DNA of 64,000 nt from Blattamonas nauphoetae (Eukaryota > Preaxostyla > Oxymonadida). The stretch lies in the NCBI GenBank assembly GCA_033064195.1, contig JARBJD010000028.1, positions 362,491 through 426,490 on the forward strand, given 5' to 3'. This document shows, in pieces, positions 50,291 to 61,100 of the stretch (its first letter is position 1; each line of letters opens with the position of its first letter). The notes beneath the pieces were generated by a model. The model was not told the DNA's origin and did not search any database. It was given only the letters and a program-made list of their open reading frames with translations. The translations under genes were made by a program, and so were the position numbers.

Positions 50291-51497
50291 TTATAATATA
50301 CGAGCAGAACCTTCGTCTGGACTCTGGATTTCAGCCGATTTGCCTGCGTTGTGAATGGACAAAGCGAATCTGACCTTCTGCGGGATGTTGGCGAGTGAGT
50401 GTGGTTGTCTCTGGCCGTTCACAAACAGAACGAGCGTGCGTCTGTTCATGTCCAACTCAAGTGTCATTTCCGAGAGACCTCTTGCTGCTTGATTTCCTTC
50501 TGCTATTCGCCTCCCATTTTGATGGACAGATCCACAACTCAAAACAAACACTGAAGACCCCGGTTGATGGATAATATCGGAGATCTTACATTGTTCGAAT
50601 TGAGACGAATCGATCACACCAATGCCTGGAAATATGAAAGAAAAAGAAGAAACAGCTATAGCCGATCTGAACGCCTCTATCAGTCGGGCCTCTTCGGTCA
50701 CCGCTTTCTTTGTCAGTTCAGTTATAACAGCAGCTTGTTGTCGAATTGTCTCGTGTGCATGACGGAGGGTTTCGATTGTGTTTCTGAGCTTCACGTCTTT
50801 CTCCTCCAGTTGCAAGGTCATTTTCGCCAGTTCTCCATCTTTCTCTCCAATCTGGATTCGGAGTGCGTCTCGCTGGGCAACAATCTCATCCAAAGGCATC
50901 GACCTCTCATTTGCATCACTATCGAGGAGTGTTAGCGAGTGAAGAGCAGAACCAGAATGGACTTTGACAAGTGGATCAGAATGAGAAGAGAGGGTGGTGA
51001 GAGAAGATGACAGAAGTGTCTTGTTTGGGATTAGAGTGGGTGGGGAAGAAGTCAGACACAGTTGGAGGATGGAATTGATGAAGGCAAGAACAGGACAAAG
51101 TTGAGGTTGCTCTTCAATGTGACGATCGTTGCGTGGTTGTGGTTGTCTTTGGAGAGTTGAAGGGGATTGAGGAGGAGATACGAGAATTGAGGGAAGGGAG
51201 AGCCAGAGAGGAGAGGAGAGGAGGTGTGGGAGAGATGGAGGGTGGCGTTGGAGGATGGTTGTGAAGAGAGGAAGGAGGCGGAAGTTTTGAGAGTTGGGAA
51301 GATACTTGTCGGACGTGGATTGGCGAAAGAGAGACGTGAAAAGATAAAGTGATGTTAGGAGGTGAAAGAAGGAAATGATGAATGAAGAGAGGAACAAACA
51401 GGAAAGAGTGCAGAGTAGAGATGAATGAAAAGAGATGGATTTGATTGTTGTCGAGTGTCGATTGAGATCGATCTTTTAGCAATTCCGAAACGAACAC
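50291..51497 (-). CDS. ARM-like / coiled-coil / SPRY-like protein, convergent relative
   Basis: Read downwards: a first exon with ELLKDRSQSTLDNN (near 51490-51440), a probable intron, then solenoid-like FRLLPLFTTILQRHPPSLPH and VLAFINSILQLCLTS, an acidic linker, a coiled coil (QRDALRIQIGEKDGELAKMT to about 50700), and a SPRY-like domain (GVIDSSQFEQCKISDI; LELDMNRRTLVLFVNGQRQP; IPQKVRFALSIH). The VSSFSFIFPG run near 50640 is probably a short unspliced intron. Same domain order as the gene at 47540-50131, with which it converges at about 160 bp, so the pair may be an old inverted duplication. No catalytic motif; likely a binding scaffold. Confidence 0.6.
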
Positions 51498-51499
51498 AG

Positions 51500-52088
51500 A
51501 TTGTGTGAAGCATCTGAGAAACGATCATCAATGAAATCGGATGAATGAGAAAGAGAGGAGATCCACCGCAAAATGAAATGATGATGATTGGGAATAACGA
51601 GATGGTGGGTGAACGAATCCACAGAGAAGACGTCAAACTGCGAAGTGATCACCAGTTCCATCGACAATCGATTTTCCGAGTGTCATCAGTTCTTCTTCAG
51701 AAATCAGTCCTGTCTGAAAAAGAATATCATGTGAAAAGTGTCACACTTGTTCAGGATCATTGCCGTCCCGATTCTGTCCAAAACTGGGTTCAATATCAGG
51801 CTGAAATCCCGATAAATCAAAGAAATGACAGGAGAAGGTCGTCTATACCTCAAATGAAACTGGAAGCATTTTACCTGAATGTGTAGGTCACGATCAGACC
51901 CAAAATAATATTAATGGAACTAAGGATGAGAAGAAACAAGAAAATCGCCTAAAAAGTGAGGTCGATCAAACTCAGTCGAAGTTAGAGGGGTCTCACCTGA
52001 CTAAACGCTAGTTACGTCATTCCAACATTGGGAAGATTTGAATTAAGGGGTTCTTCATCCGTGGTGATTCAAGGCCTATATCATCAAA
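51500..52088. other. Divergent intergenic region
   Basis: Lies between the start of the minus-strand SPRY-like gene and the plus-strand giant beta-helix gene, so both promoters should lie here. No conserved block was recognised and no frame has protein character. Confidence 0.4.
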
Positions 52089-55000
52089 ATGGGCTTCTTC
52101 TTCATCATACTCTGCGTGCTCCAAGTCATAATTTGTTCTGAAGATGACTCTCCACCCCTTCAGAAGAGATATATCTCCGAAAAGATCACAATGGAAGAAC
52201 ATCAAGCAACCAACAACCGCAACAATGAACAAATCATCCAGTTCCCAATCGGAGAGTTTTGGGGAATCGATCAGACCATTGACTCGCAATCCCTCTCTCT
52301 TCTCGGCTCGAATGGAACAGTCTTTCTCGTTGACACTCCACATTCACATCAACCATCCTACCAGATTTCTCTTTCACCACATCGTTCTTCATTGTTGATG
52401 ATTTCGAACTCGTCATTGTCTCTATCGTTAATTACTTTTGATATTTCCGACCGATCTGAGATTTCCCCAAACACACACAAATCCCGCGTTGGAAACGATA
52501 CGCTCCCGATTTGTGCCCATCTGACCCATTCCACAGTTTCTTTTCGTGAATCAACATTCGTTATATCTTCTTCCACACCCCCATTCACTATTTCCTCGTC
52601 GCCTTTTGGAAGCTCTTCAACATCTTTAACTATGATTGATTGTGCCGTGAAGAATGTCAATTCGATTTTTCCAGCCCTTTCATCGATTGTGAATGAAAAT
52701 GGGAATCCTCTCTCAGTTGAAGTCACGATTTGTGGCTTTTCGCAGCATTCCTCACTTTTCACTGACTTTGAAGGCGTTTGCTGTTCCACTGATCCGATTT
52801 CGGAATCTGTTTCTGTGCACAACACGTTATCTTCGATTCGCCTCTCGAACATCACGTCCCTGACCTCCTCGCGCTCACCCTCTCGTCTCCACTCATCAGA
52901 CCGAATGATTGGGAGTGAATTTGTGGGAGTCGAGAATTGTCTTTTTGGGACAGCGGTTCCTCGACTTGGATCGTCTCTCTCGCTCCTTTCTCTCAACTCG
53001 ACGTTCATCGAATGCTCAAATGTGAACGATCGCCCACAAAATGGAGAATCGTTCGACTTTTCTGTTCAATCGACATTTGACCGCACTCAGTTCTCTTCGC
53101 AGCAAGACGCTCAACACTTCGAGAACTGCCACTTCACATCGACAACACCAACGTCGTCGTTCAACATCATTGAATACTCTGAGTTTGGTGGTTCGTTGAA
53201 ATTTGTGGGAAGCTCATTCGAAGTCGTTGTTGGAACGAAGCACATTGGAGTGATGAAGATCACCACCAAGAAAGAAGTCTTCCCTCTTTTCGTGTTTGAC
53301 AGGAGCAGCGTGACATTCTCTCGCTCGGATGGAGTTGTTTCGTCTGACAGCCAGTTCACCTTCGTCTCCTCACCCAGCACACACTTCGCATCGAGCAACT
53401 TCACTGCTCCTCCAACATCGACATCAACTGGCACCCGAGCACTCTTCTTCTCGTTGTCCATCGCGTTTACCACGATCACCAACTGCGTCTTCGAGAAGCA
53501 GGCCACAACAGGTCCTGGCTCCACTCTGTCCGACAACTCCCTCTCGTCTGTCATTCTGATCACCTCGTCTATCTTCACCCACAACACTGCTGATCGGGAT
53601 GGGGGGTCACTTTACGTAACTGCTTGTTTTATGCGCATGTTCCACTGCCACTTCGAGTGCAACACAGCAGCTCTGCAAGGCGGGGCGGTCTTATTAGCTT
53701 GGCCCCATTTTTTGAATTTAGAGGATGTCCATTTTGTGAGCAACCACGCAAATCAAACATATTCAACTGCCAACCCCTCACTCGCTCATTATCGGGGGAA
53801 TGACATCGGGATGTATGCTGTGTCAGCGAATGGCGTTATCAACTCAATGATCGGCTGCACATCAACATCTGTGAGCCCCAAGATTGGGTTTTATGCCACC
53901 ATCACCACGAATGGGAATGTGACCAACGAGGATGAGTATCTCCCAAATCCCACAAACACTTCTCAGCCAACCGCTGCGGGTGAGTGGTGGATGAGTGAGG
54001 ATGGAAGTGGAGAGACGTGCTCAGAAGCAACACCATGCAAAACGATGTCAGCCGTGATCACAGCAATCTCGTCTTCAGAAACGACGAGAGCAGGATGGAA
54101 CAAAGTGAATGTTGGAGTTGGGCTGTTCTCAGAATCAGTTTCGCCGCAATCGTCGCTGTCGTTGTCAGTTGAGTTTGTTGGGAGTGGATGGGACCGAAAC
54201 AGCTCGACGTTCACAACTGTGGAACTGTCGTTGTCAGTTGATGGGAATGCGAACATCTCGCTCACATCTCTCTCCCTCCTCCCTTACTCCGCGAACTCTC
54301 CGATTCTGAAAATGGAATCAGCAACAGCGAAGGTTCGTTTGGCGAATGTTTGGATTGAAGGAATCTCTTCCCACAGCACTCACCTCTTCTCGTTCTCGTC
54401 TGGCTCAGCGACATTCCATCTTTGTGTTCTGAACACAATCACTCTGACCTCGTCGCCAGCGATCTCTTTGACTGGATCGTGTTCGTTGACGATGACTCGA
54501 TGTTGGGTGATGGAGATTGAGCGAAAAGGAGGAGATGGAGGAAGTGTGATTGACTCGTCGACGAGTGGAACGATTTCGATTTCGGAATCTGATTTTGCTC
54601 GCTGTGTCTCTTCTGGCTGTTCTGGTTGCCTCTCCTTCTCGTCATCGTTGAGTTCGAGTGCTGTGAAGTTGTCGAGTGTTTATTTCTCAGACAATGTTGG
54701 GAACGAGACGGATCAACCAGGAATCACAACTTTCGCGAACGATCTCTCCTTTTCTGGTTTTGGACCGACACAGATCTCGATTTCTGCCGTTCAATCGATC
54801 AGTTTCCAACCGCACTGTCTCACTGACTCCTCTCTCTCCTCCTTCGATTCCATTCCTCTCTCGTTCGATGACTATGGAATTGATTTCCCAGTTTCACCTC
54901 GATTTGACAGAGGAACTCCACTTTCCCGTTTCGCCACTCTCAACGAGTTGTGCATGAGTCTAGAAGCTAAAAATGCAGTAACGATCACAATCAGAACGGC

Positions 55001-58000
55001 TGTTCAGCAATCCCTTCGTGCGATGTTATTCGACGCCAAAAAAATCACGATCAGATATCCTCCGATCCTTCTGGACCTCCAACACGGCGAGACAATCACT
55101 CTCCTCGACTCGTCCTATTTCCGACTGAATGATGTCAAACTCACCATCCCCACTTCACTCACAACAACTCCATTCGTCCTCGAGAGTTCATCCGCTCAAC
55201 TCTTGTTTGTGGGTGGATCAATCGTCTTCTCAGAACTGTCTCATTCAGAAGCCTTCATCCGCAGCAGCGACGGCTCAATCACTTTTTCCGGCGTGGCCAT
55301 CACGAAGAACCTTCGCTTTGAAAGTCATTCATTCGTTGAAAGTGTTGGAGGCAGTTTCACCGCACAATCGACTCTCTTCGATTCATTTACAACGACATCG
55401 GATGGAGCTCTTCTGAATGCGAAAGGAACAACAGTGGCGAGTTCGTTGTCGTCGTATGTGAATTGCACTGCCAGGAATGGAGGAGCACTTGCAGTTGAAC
55501 TGAGCAAAGCAAGTTATCTTCGAGTGGTCCACGAGCCAACTTCGAAATATGATGTGACCTTCAAAGACTGCATGGCAGTTGGAGAGGATGGAGCGAGAAC
55601 AGACCCGAAAGGGAAGGGAGGAGCGATTTTTGTGAACGGCTCGTCGACTTCTGCCAAACCGATCCAACTGTCAACGACGACAACGGACGATGCTCGATTT
55701 GAAGAGAACTTCGCAGGAGAAGGAAATGACATCTTTGTTTCGAGGTCGGTGTTCAACGGGAAGAGTCTGGACTCGATTTCTGGATTTGGAGGAGGATCAC
55801 ACTCTGAAGACTTCCGTGTTGTGGTTGAAGGGCTGGACTCGAGCAAGGAAGAAAAAGATGCAGTCCAAGCGAAACTACTTCCGTCACCAAAAGTATCAGT
55901 GAATGGGAGTGTTGTGGACGATTTTGGAGGAGTGAGTGGGTTGGACACAGAAGCGTGCAAGTGGACATCGTCGTTCTGTGCGACGTTGGGATATGGAGTG
56001 CGATTTCTGACACAGCGATATCTGAATGGATCATCGATTCCTCAAACGATCCAATTTCTGCACAACATGACATACACTGAGGAGAAGATTGAGATTGTTG
56101 GTCAAGACGTGACAGTTTGTGGAACGACATCGAAAGATCTGTCAAAATCGACGATCAGCCGAAGTCTTATCTTGATCGACTCGTCGATTTCGTCAGGATC
56201 GTTCCTTTTCTCGGTTCGAGAGGAAGGGAAGTTGAGAGTGACGAATCTGGACATCAATTGTGATTCATCGAGTGGAGTGTTTGACTTGACATCGACAGGA
56301 TCGTCGCTTTGGATTGAAGAGATTGGATTGGTCTGTTCAGTTGGACCGACACACTCTTGTCCTCTGATTCGAGTCCAGAATGGACAGATCCAGATTTGTG
56401 GAAGTGTGATCAACACAACACACGGATCATCTGGATCGGCGTCGTTCTCGTCTCCGATTCTCTCCTGTCTCTCTCCTTCTGCCTCGATCAGCCTCTCCTC
56501 GACTGTCTTCTCGTCGTTTTGTTCGAGCAGTGTTCTTGTTGAGATGACGACGAATGAAGCGATTTCGATGAAATCAGTGTCATTTGTTGATTGTTCGAGA
56601 TCTGACTCCTGTGACACTCTGGTTCTTGTTTCATCGTCGAATCTGGATCTGGTTGTGACTCCTTCACTTTGGGAAGAATCCTTCACTCCAACCACTTCTC
56701 TCACGCACTTCATGTCCCGCAACACGAATCTGTTGTCTTCGGATGAGTTTTATGAATCGTCTCTTCTCTTCTATCTGCTTGTTCCATCAGAGTCGATTGT
56801 GTGTGGATCGTCGAATGACGAAGCCAGTACTCATCCTGGTTGTGGATCAGATCGCCTTCGATGTTCTTCGATTGACTCTGCAATCCTTTCTGCGATGACG
56901 ACTCTGCTAAAAACGATTTTGGTGAAGACAGATGTGGTTGTGGAGGATGCCGTGTCAGTGACAGCGAGCTTGGAGATCAAACCTGACACAACGACAATGC
57001 GTGAAGTGTCGCAAGATGGATCGTCGTCGTTGGAAGTGGATGGATTGTCTGCCGTCCTCTCCCTCTCATCGCTCGCTTTCTCGTTCTCGTCAACAAACAC
57101 ACTGGTCTCGTTCTTCGTTGTCAAAACAGGAACCCTCTCCCTCTCGTCGTGCCGAATCGGAGAAGCCACCACACCTCAAACCCTCTCAAGCTCAATGACA
57201 TCACTCTTCGCTGTCTCTTCGTCTGGAGTGCTGACATTGGTGTCAACCACGATCACGAATGTTCGTTTCAGCCATCCAACGTCAGGATCGCTGATTGACC
57301 TCTCACTTGGAGCGTCATTGAACATTAATGCTTCTTCTGAGGTGTCTGAGATCTGGTCGAATGGGAAAGGAATGATTGTGTTTGTTGAGAGTGAGAGTTT
57401 GGAATCGACAGCGTCTCTCGACTCATTCCAGACTCTGAAGAAGTCGATCGCAGTTCCAACGACTCGTCCTTTCTCAGAATCAGAAAAGAAAGAGTTTGTT
57501 GGGAAGGAAGGAACGATGGAAGAAAGCCTGCTGTGGCACTGGTTTCCACACACCGCATCGAACTCGACAGTTGTGGTGAGTTTGTCTGGAGAAGACCATT
57601 CGAAGTGTGGTCTGTCTCTGCTTCCCTGCCATTCAGCTGAACATGGATTCGATTCGCTGAAGAACTCGAACAGCTTGCTCGTTTTGGAGAACGATGATTC
57701 TCTCTCTTCGCTGCTGACCACCAAACTGACATCACAAACGATTTCATCTCAAACAAACCGACAGACTTTGACAGTCACCTCGTCTGGGTCGTTCTCAGTC
57801 TCAGCCGACACTTCACTTGGTCTGCTCTCTCTTTCGTTTGTGTCGACAGTCGCATCTTCGTCTGTGTCGTTTGTGGATGTTGCTTCTGGAGCGTCACTCA
57901 TCGTCTCAGATTGTTCGTTCACATCGTTCTCATCGCGTGTCTCTGGATCAGTTGTGTCTGGAAGGATCGTTTCTGGGAAGAAAGTGGAGATTGGAGAGAG

Positions 58001-58190
58001 TGAGAAAGAGACGCAGTTTCAGAGTTGCTCGTCGTTGGTGGATGGAGGAGGGATGAATGTTGAAGTGGCGGGAACAGGATGGCTTGTGATTTCGAAGACT
58101 GAATTTGAAGACTGCTCGGCAGTTCGAGGAGGATCGATTTTTCTGACTCTGGCTCGACAGGACGAGCAGACAAGCTGGTCGTTCGTGTGA
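52089..58190 (+). CDS. Giant serine-rich beta-helix surface protein, 5' part (2033 residues)
   Basis: The signal peptide MGFFFIILCVLQVIICSE is followed by beta-helix turns rich in Ser, Thr, Phe and Val with GG words (DGGSLYVTACF, QGGAVLLAW, NGGALAVEL, KGGAIFVNG). Modules begin with Cys-Gly or Cys...Pro-Cys motifs: ETCSEATPCKTM (about 54015), CGSDRLRCSSIDSA (about 56840) and KCGLSLLPCHSAEHGF (about 57605). Each is followed by 'SLSFSSS...VSDCSFTSFSS' strands. The frame closes at a TGA at 58188-58190, while the neighbouring frame continues the same repeat without a break at 58187, so this and the next entry are almost certainly one gene of about 3200 codons. Likely extracellular adhesion or recognition; ligand unknown. 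Confidence 0.75.
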   Translation: MGFFFIILCVLQVIICSEDDSPPLQKRYISEKITMEEHQATNNRNNEQIIQFPIGEFWGIDQTIDSQSLSLLGSNGTVFLVDTPHSHQPSYQISLSPHRSSLLMISNSSLSLSLITFDISDRSEISPNTHKSRVGNDTLPICAHLTHSTVSFRESTFVISSSTPPFTISSSPFGSSSTSLTMIDCAVKNVNSIFPALSSIVNENGNPLSVEVTICGFSQHSSLFTDFEGVCCSTDPISESVSVHNTLSSIRLSNITSLTSSRSPSRLHSSDRMIGSEFVGVENCLFGTAVPRLGSSLSLLSLNSTFIECSNVNDRPQNGESFDFSVQSTFDRTQFSSQQDAQHFENCHFTSTTPTSSFNIIEYSEFGGSLKFVGSSFEVVVGTKHIGVMKITTKKEVFPLFVFDRSSVTFSRSDGVVSSDSQFTFVSSPSTHFASSNFTAPPTSTSTGTRALFFSLSIAFTTITNCVFEKQATTGPGSTLSDNSLSSVILITSSIFTHNTADRDGGSLYVTACFMRMFHCHFECNTAALQGGAVLLAWPHFLNLEDVHFVSNHANQTYSTANPSLAHYRGNDIGMYAVSANGVINSMIGCTSTSVSPKIGFYATITTNGNVTNEDEYLPNPTNTSQPTAAGEWWMSEDGSGETCSEATPCKTMSAVITAISSSETTRAGWNKVNVGVGLFSESVSPQSSLSLSVEFVGSGWDRNSSTFTTVELSLSVDGNANISLTSLSLLPYSANSPILKMESATAKVRLANVWIEGISSHSTHLFSFSSGSATFHLCVLNTITLTSSPAISLTGSCSLTMTRCWVMEIERKGGDGGSVIDSSTSGTISISESDFARCVSSGCSGCLSFSSSLSSSAVKLSSVYFSDNVGNETDQPGITTFANDLSFSGFGPTQISISAVQSISFQPHCLTDSSLSSFDSIPLSFDDYGIDFPVSPRFDRGTPLSRFATLNELCMSLEAKNAVTITIRTAVQQSLRAMLFDAKKITIRYPPILLDLQHGETITLLDSSYFRLNDVKLTIPTSLTTTPFVLESSSAQLLFVGGSIVFSELSHSEAFIRSSDGSITFSGVAITKNLRFESHSFVESVGGSFTAQSTLFDSFTTTSDGALLNAKGTTVASSLSSYVNCTARNGGALAVELSKASYLRVVHEPTSKYDVTFKDCMAVGEDGARTDPKGKGGAIFVNGSSTSAKPIQLSTTTTDDARFEENFAGEGNDIFVSRSVFNGKSLDSISGFGGGSHSEDFRVVVEGLDSSKEEKDAVQAKLLPSPKVSVNGSVVDDFGGVSGLDTEACKWTSSFCATLGYGVRFLTQRYLNGSSIPQTIQFLHNMTYTEEKIEIVGQDVTVCGTTSKDLSKSTISRSLILIDSSISSGSFLFSVREEGKLRVTNLDINCDSSSGVFDLTSTGSSLWIEEIGLVCSVGPTHSCPLIRVQNGQIQICGSVINTTHGSSGSASFSSPILSCLSPSASISLSSTVFSSFCSSSVLVEMTTNEAISMKSVSFVDCSRSDSCDTLVLVSSSNLDLVVTPSLWEESFTPTTSLTHFMSRNTNLLSSDEFYESSLLFYLLVPSESIVCGSSNDEASTHPGCGSDRLRCSSIDSAILSAMTTLLKTILVKTDVVVEDAVSVTASLEIKPDTTTMREVSQDGSSSLEVDGLSAVLSLSSLAFSFSSTNTLVSFFVVKTGTLSLSSCRIGEATTPQTLSSSMTSLFAVSSSGVLTLVSTTITNVRFSHPTSGSLIDLSLGASLNINASSEVSEIWSNGKGMIVFVESESLESTASLDSFQTLKKSIAVPTTRPFSESEKKEFVGKEGTMEESLLWHWFPHTASNSTVVVSLSGEDHSKCGLSLLPCHSAEHGFDSLKNSNSLLVLENDDSLSSLLTTKLTSQTISSQTNRQTLTVTSSGSFSVSADTSLGLLSLSFVSTVASSSVSFVDVASGASLIVSDCSFTSFSSRVSGSVVSGRIVSGKKVEIGESEKETQFQSCSSLVDGGGMNVEVAGTGWLVISKTEFEDCSAVRGGSIFLTLARQDEQTSWSFV

Positions 58191-61100
58191 GTGGATCGTC
58201 GTTCGTTTCTTCTTCGTCATCCTCGAACACCGACATGGTTGGAGCAAACATTTTCGTTTCTGGCTCGTTCTTCGAGTCATCAATCACTACCAACCGATTT
58301 CCTATCGTTTCAAGAACATCAGATCCAATCGAGTTTTGGGGAGTGGACAGTGAGAGTGGAGTGAACTCGTCTCTTCTTGTTTATCTTGTGCCGATTGAGG
58401 ATGAAGTTGTGGTGGATGGGATTGGTGGATCGGAGATTGGTTGCTGTGGTCATTTTGGAGTGAGTTGTTCGTCGATTGAGAAGGGTCTTGCTCGAGCTGT
58501 TCCTCGAGACTCGAGTGTGACTCTCTTCATTCGAAACACCACCTCACTCACCGCACCTCTCTCGATCAGCGAGTTCAGCCTGACCTTCACTGGAGAGTCT
58601 CCGTCTCAACAAGTGCCTGTCTCTTCGAATGGCTGTTTCCGACTTGAAACTGGACAGCTCACTCTCTCAACGATCGACTTTGTCTCATCCATCCTCTCCT
58701 CGTCGACCTCATTCATTTCTGTGTCGTCTGGTGCTTCGCTTGCCATCTCATCGTGCTCGTTCAACTCGTTCACATCTTCCTGTTCTGGCTCTGTTGTCTC
58801 CGCGACAGTCACTGACTCGTCCTCGCTCTCCATCGATTCTTGCTCATTCACGAACTGCACGAGCACATCGTCGTCTGGTTCTGGAGTTCTTGACATTTCC
58901 CTGTCTCTCGCATCAACATTCACGCTCTCGGGATCGACTGTCATTGATTCGTGTTTCTCACCATCAGTTGACTCGGATTTCATTGTGATTCGCCATCCAT
59001 CTCTCGGGAAAGAGATGATTGACTCTTCGCTCACACTCGCGTGGGAGAAAGATTCGTCGACGATTCGGTCATTTGTTGGGAAAGAAGGAACTCACCCGAA
59101 AGTGGTTCCTCTGTTTCTGTATTTCTGGAATCTGGGCTCGGAAGGTCATGTGAGTGGATTGTGGTGTGATGTGAGTGTTTGTGGATTTGGAGAATATCCA
59201 TGCCAAACTCTGCCCACTCTTTGGACTCGCATGGCTGCTCGTTCTTCATTCAAAGTGATTCTGGATGGAGACATCGTGCATTCGGAAGAAATGGAATTGT
59301 CGAAACCACTGGATATGGTTGGGAACGATCACGTGATGGATATCAGTGGAGTTGTGTGCGATGGAAGAAAGGATGGTCTCTTCACAATCACTGAAGATGT
59401 CTCCTTCACAAAGACCAAACTAAGCATCTCGTCAACATTTGAGCACACCCATCTCTTCGACGTGGTTGACAACTGTCTGAGGATGGATGGATGCTTGGTG
59501 AGCCAAAGAGGAACGAACACACTTGGGGGAAGTGTGATCCATGTTGGAGAAGGAGTGAGTCTGGTGATTGTGAAAACGTTGTTCTCTTCGATCTCATCGT
59601 CGGACGAGTTGGGAGGAGTTGTGGTTGGGAGAGTGGGTGATGGGGCGGAGTTCCGACTGGACAACAACACGTTCAAATGGTGTCGGTGCAGTGGGGAAGC
59701 GAATTGTGTGTGGATGGAACTGAAGAACGAATCATCGACACTGACACTCGACTATTCGATGACGGAATTGATCTTCGAGGAGTGTTCAGCGAATCCGGAC
59801 GAGAAGGAGATGAATGTGTTGGTTGTTGGAACTGGACTGGACACATTGATCACAGAATCGAAATGGGAAGGAAGTGTGGACGAGTCGAATGAATGGTCAG
59901 TTTGGGTGTGGGACAGACAGACAGGAGTGAACTGCTCTCTCCTTCCGTATCTGATTCCGATCTCAGAAAGTGTTGAGGTTGATGGGAGTGGATGGGAGTT
60001 CTCGAAATGTGGTCATTTTCATCTGTTCTGTCGAACAGTGGAGTTTGGCTTGGATCGAATGGAATCGGCGTCGATTGAATGGATGAAGATTGTTGACTCT
60101 GTGTTTGTTGAGAAAGAGATCAAACTGAATGGAACACTCTTATTTTCTGGAATGAAATCGTCCTCTTCAATGATCTTCTCGAATGCTGGTTCGTTCCTTG
60201 TGTCGAAAGTTGGGGAGTCTGCAACAACATTGACTCTCTCATCGCTCTCTTTCTCCACTTCTTCAACAAGTTCGCAAGATCCTCTGATTTCGTCATCAGA
60301 CTCCACTCTGACCGTCACGTCGTGCTCATTCACATCCACTCAGACACTTCACTCTCACTCAAACTCAGCAAACGGAGGAGCAGTCACAACTGAACTCTCC
60401 TCGTCCAACTCCCTCACAATCACATCCTCCACGTTCGAATCATGCTCCTCGCAAGGAAACGGAGGAAGTGTGTCTGTTGTTGTTGCTGGCGGTGAACTTG
60501 CCATCCACTCCTCGAAGTTCGTGTCGTCATCTTCGGCTCAGAATGGAGGCGCTCTCTTCGTTGACCTGTCTTCGCTCGGAGAAGGTTCATACAGCCTGAC
60601 CTCGCTCTCTTTCACGTCGTGCTCCTGTTCTGGTGAAGGGAAATGGGTGTTCATTCAAGGACGAGGTCTGGCGTCTCTGGTGACGAAGGAGAGATGGGAT
60701 GGAACATTCAGCTCACTCGATCTTCGCAAGGACTCTGATAAACTGTGGGGAGTGGATTTGGATGAAGATGAGAGCTCATCCCTTCGCTCAGTCTCGCTCC
60801 TCCGCTTCCTTCTCGCTAATGCCACTCGAACTCCTCTTTCGACAGTTTTTATTGGACAGAGCGGAAAAGATGAATTCGGGTGTGGAAACACAGAGGCGAC
60901 ACTCTGCAGAACAGTCGAATGGAGTTTGACAGAAGCAACTGGCAATCCTTTCGATATCATTGTCGTTTCCAGCGGCCTTCTCTCCTCGCCCATCATCGTT
61001 TTGAACATTGATCTCCTGATTACTGCCAAATCAGACAGATTGTGCCCATTTTGTGTCTCACTCGATAATCCCCCTTCTGCCCCAGCGTCGATGATCAGAG

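Noticed and set aside
52358-57756. Acidic minus-strand frames of 100-216 residues within the giant gene
   Set aside because: Produced by reading Ser/Thr codons in reverse (giving Glu, Asp, Arg); the plus frame carries the repeat pattern.
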